Assembly (NCBI GenBank): GCA_003327455.1
Contig: QOQU01000002.1
Location: forward strand, 1-64,000
DNA length: 64,000 nt
Origin: Anaerolineae bacterium
GTDB lineage: Bacteria > Chloroflexota > Anaerolineae > Anaerolineales > UBA4823
Direction: 5' to 3'
Of the stretch, positions 63,990 to 64,000 are shown one piece after another. The stretch's first letter is position 1. Each line of letters opens with the position of its first letter. Both the position numbers and the translations under genes were made by a program. The notes beneath the pieces were generated by a model. That model made no database searches. It saw only the letters and a list, made by a program, of their open reading frames with translations, and was not told where the DNA came from.

Positions 63990-64000
63990 GCGTGGACCTC

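Noticed and set aside
1-64000. CRISPR arrays, rRNA genes, prophage
   Set aside because: No regularly spaced repeats, no rRNA-like sequence and no phage structural genes were recognised on either strand.

Overview
The window reads as one contiguous chromosome piece from an anaerobic bacterium, most likely a member of the Chloroflexota near class Anaerolineae. That placement is inference. It rests on a bacterial-type acetyl-CoA synthase cluster beside a Na+-translocating decarboxylase, folate-dependent TrmFO, a MurA with Asp in place of the active-site Cys, and E. coli-like sigma-70 promoters. Moderate base composition and dense packing suggest core genome. The only mobile-element signal is a cut-off transposase-like start at the left edge; one tyrosine recombinase lies mid-window.

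Layout. 1-5000: IS edge, ribosomal protein L25, NUDIX hydrolase, tRNA m1A methyltransferase, and the tRNA-thiolation pair mnmA-iscS. 5100-8300: phosphohexomutase, TatD and polyprenyl synthase as a forward operon. 8310-14130: an amino-acid operon of aminotransferase, a fused glutamate-cysteine-ligase-like/M20 peptidase protein and aspartate kinase. It is preceded by a consensus promoter, a 25-codon threonine-rich leader peptide and mutually exclusive antiterminator and terminator hairpins, which is a complete-looking threonine attenuator. 14170-18700: tRNA-Met, homocysteine methyltransferase, tRNA-His, hisS and a DUF255 protein. 18680-30000: housekeeping genes (scpA, trxA, murA, prepilin peptidase, secDF, rlmN, clpP, tig). 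30300-32000: tRNA-Leu, an orphan gene and a tyrosine recombinase whose promoter is overlapped by a palindrome.

32150-38530 encodes a four-subunit Na+-pumping biotin-dependent decarboxylase followed by an aspartate-type aminotransferase and ATP-dependent PEP carboxykinase, a plausible amino/organic-acid fermentation and energy-conservation block. 38530-43600 holds hflX, a histidine kinase, an M28/glutaminyl-cyclase-like lipoprotein and trmFO. 43660-49740 is a full NiFe-hydrogenase maturation operon, hypABFCDE, led by tatA; no hydrogenase structural gene is visible. 49740-54620 carries a methyltransferase, a Pro/Thr-rich lipoprotein, a PfkB kinase, a Cys-motif acidic protein and relA/spoT. 54800-63990 is a reverse-strand Wood-Ljungdahl operon, acsB-acsD-acsC-acsV(RACo)-acsE-metVF, covering the carbonyl-branch synthase, the corrinoid protein, its reductive activator, the methyltransferase and methylene-THF reductase. 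CODH (acsA), formate dehydrogenase and formyl-THF synthetase are not in the window and may lie beyond the right edge or elsewhere.

The strongest candidates for something undescribed are the attenuator-controlled aminotransferase/ligase-peptidase/aspartokinase operon, whose fusion protein keeps both active sites, and to a lesser degree the MetV-MetF fusion and the palindrome-controlled recombinase. Several genes start 6-10 nt after a -10 box, which suggests frequent leaderless transcripts.
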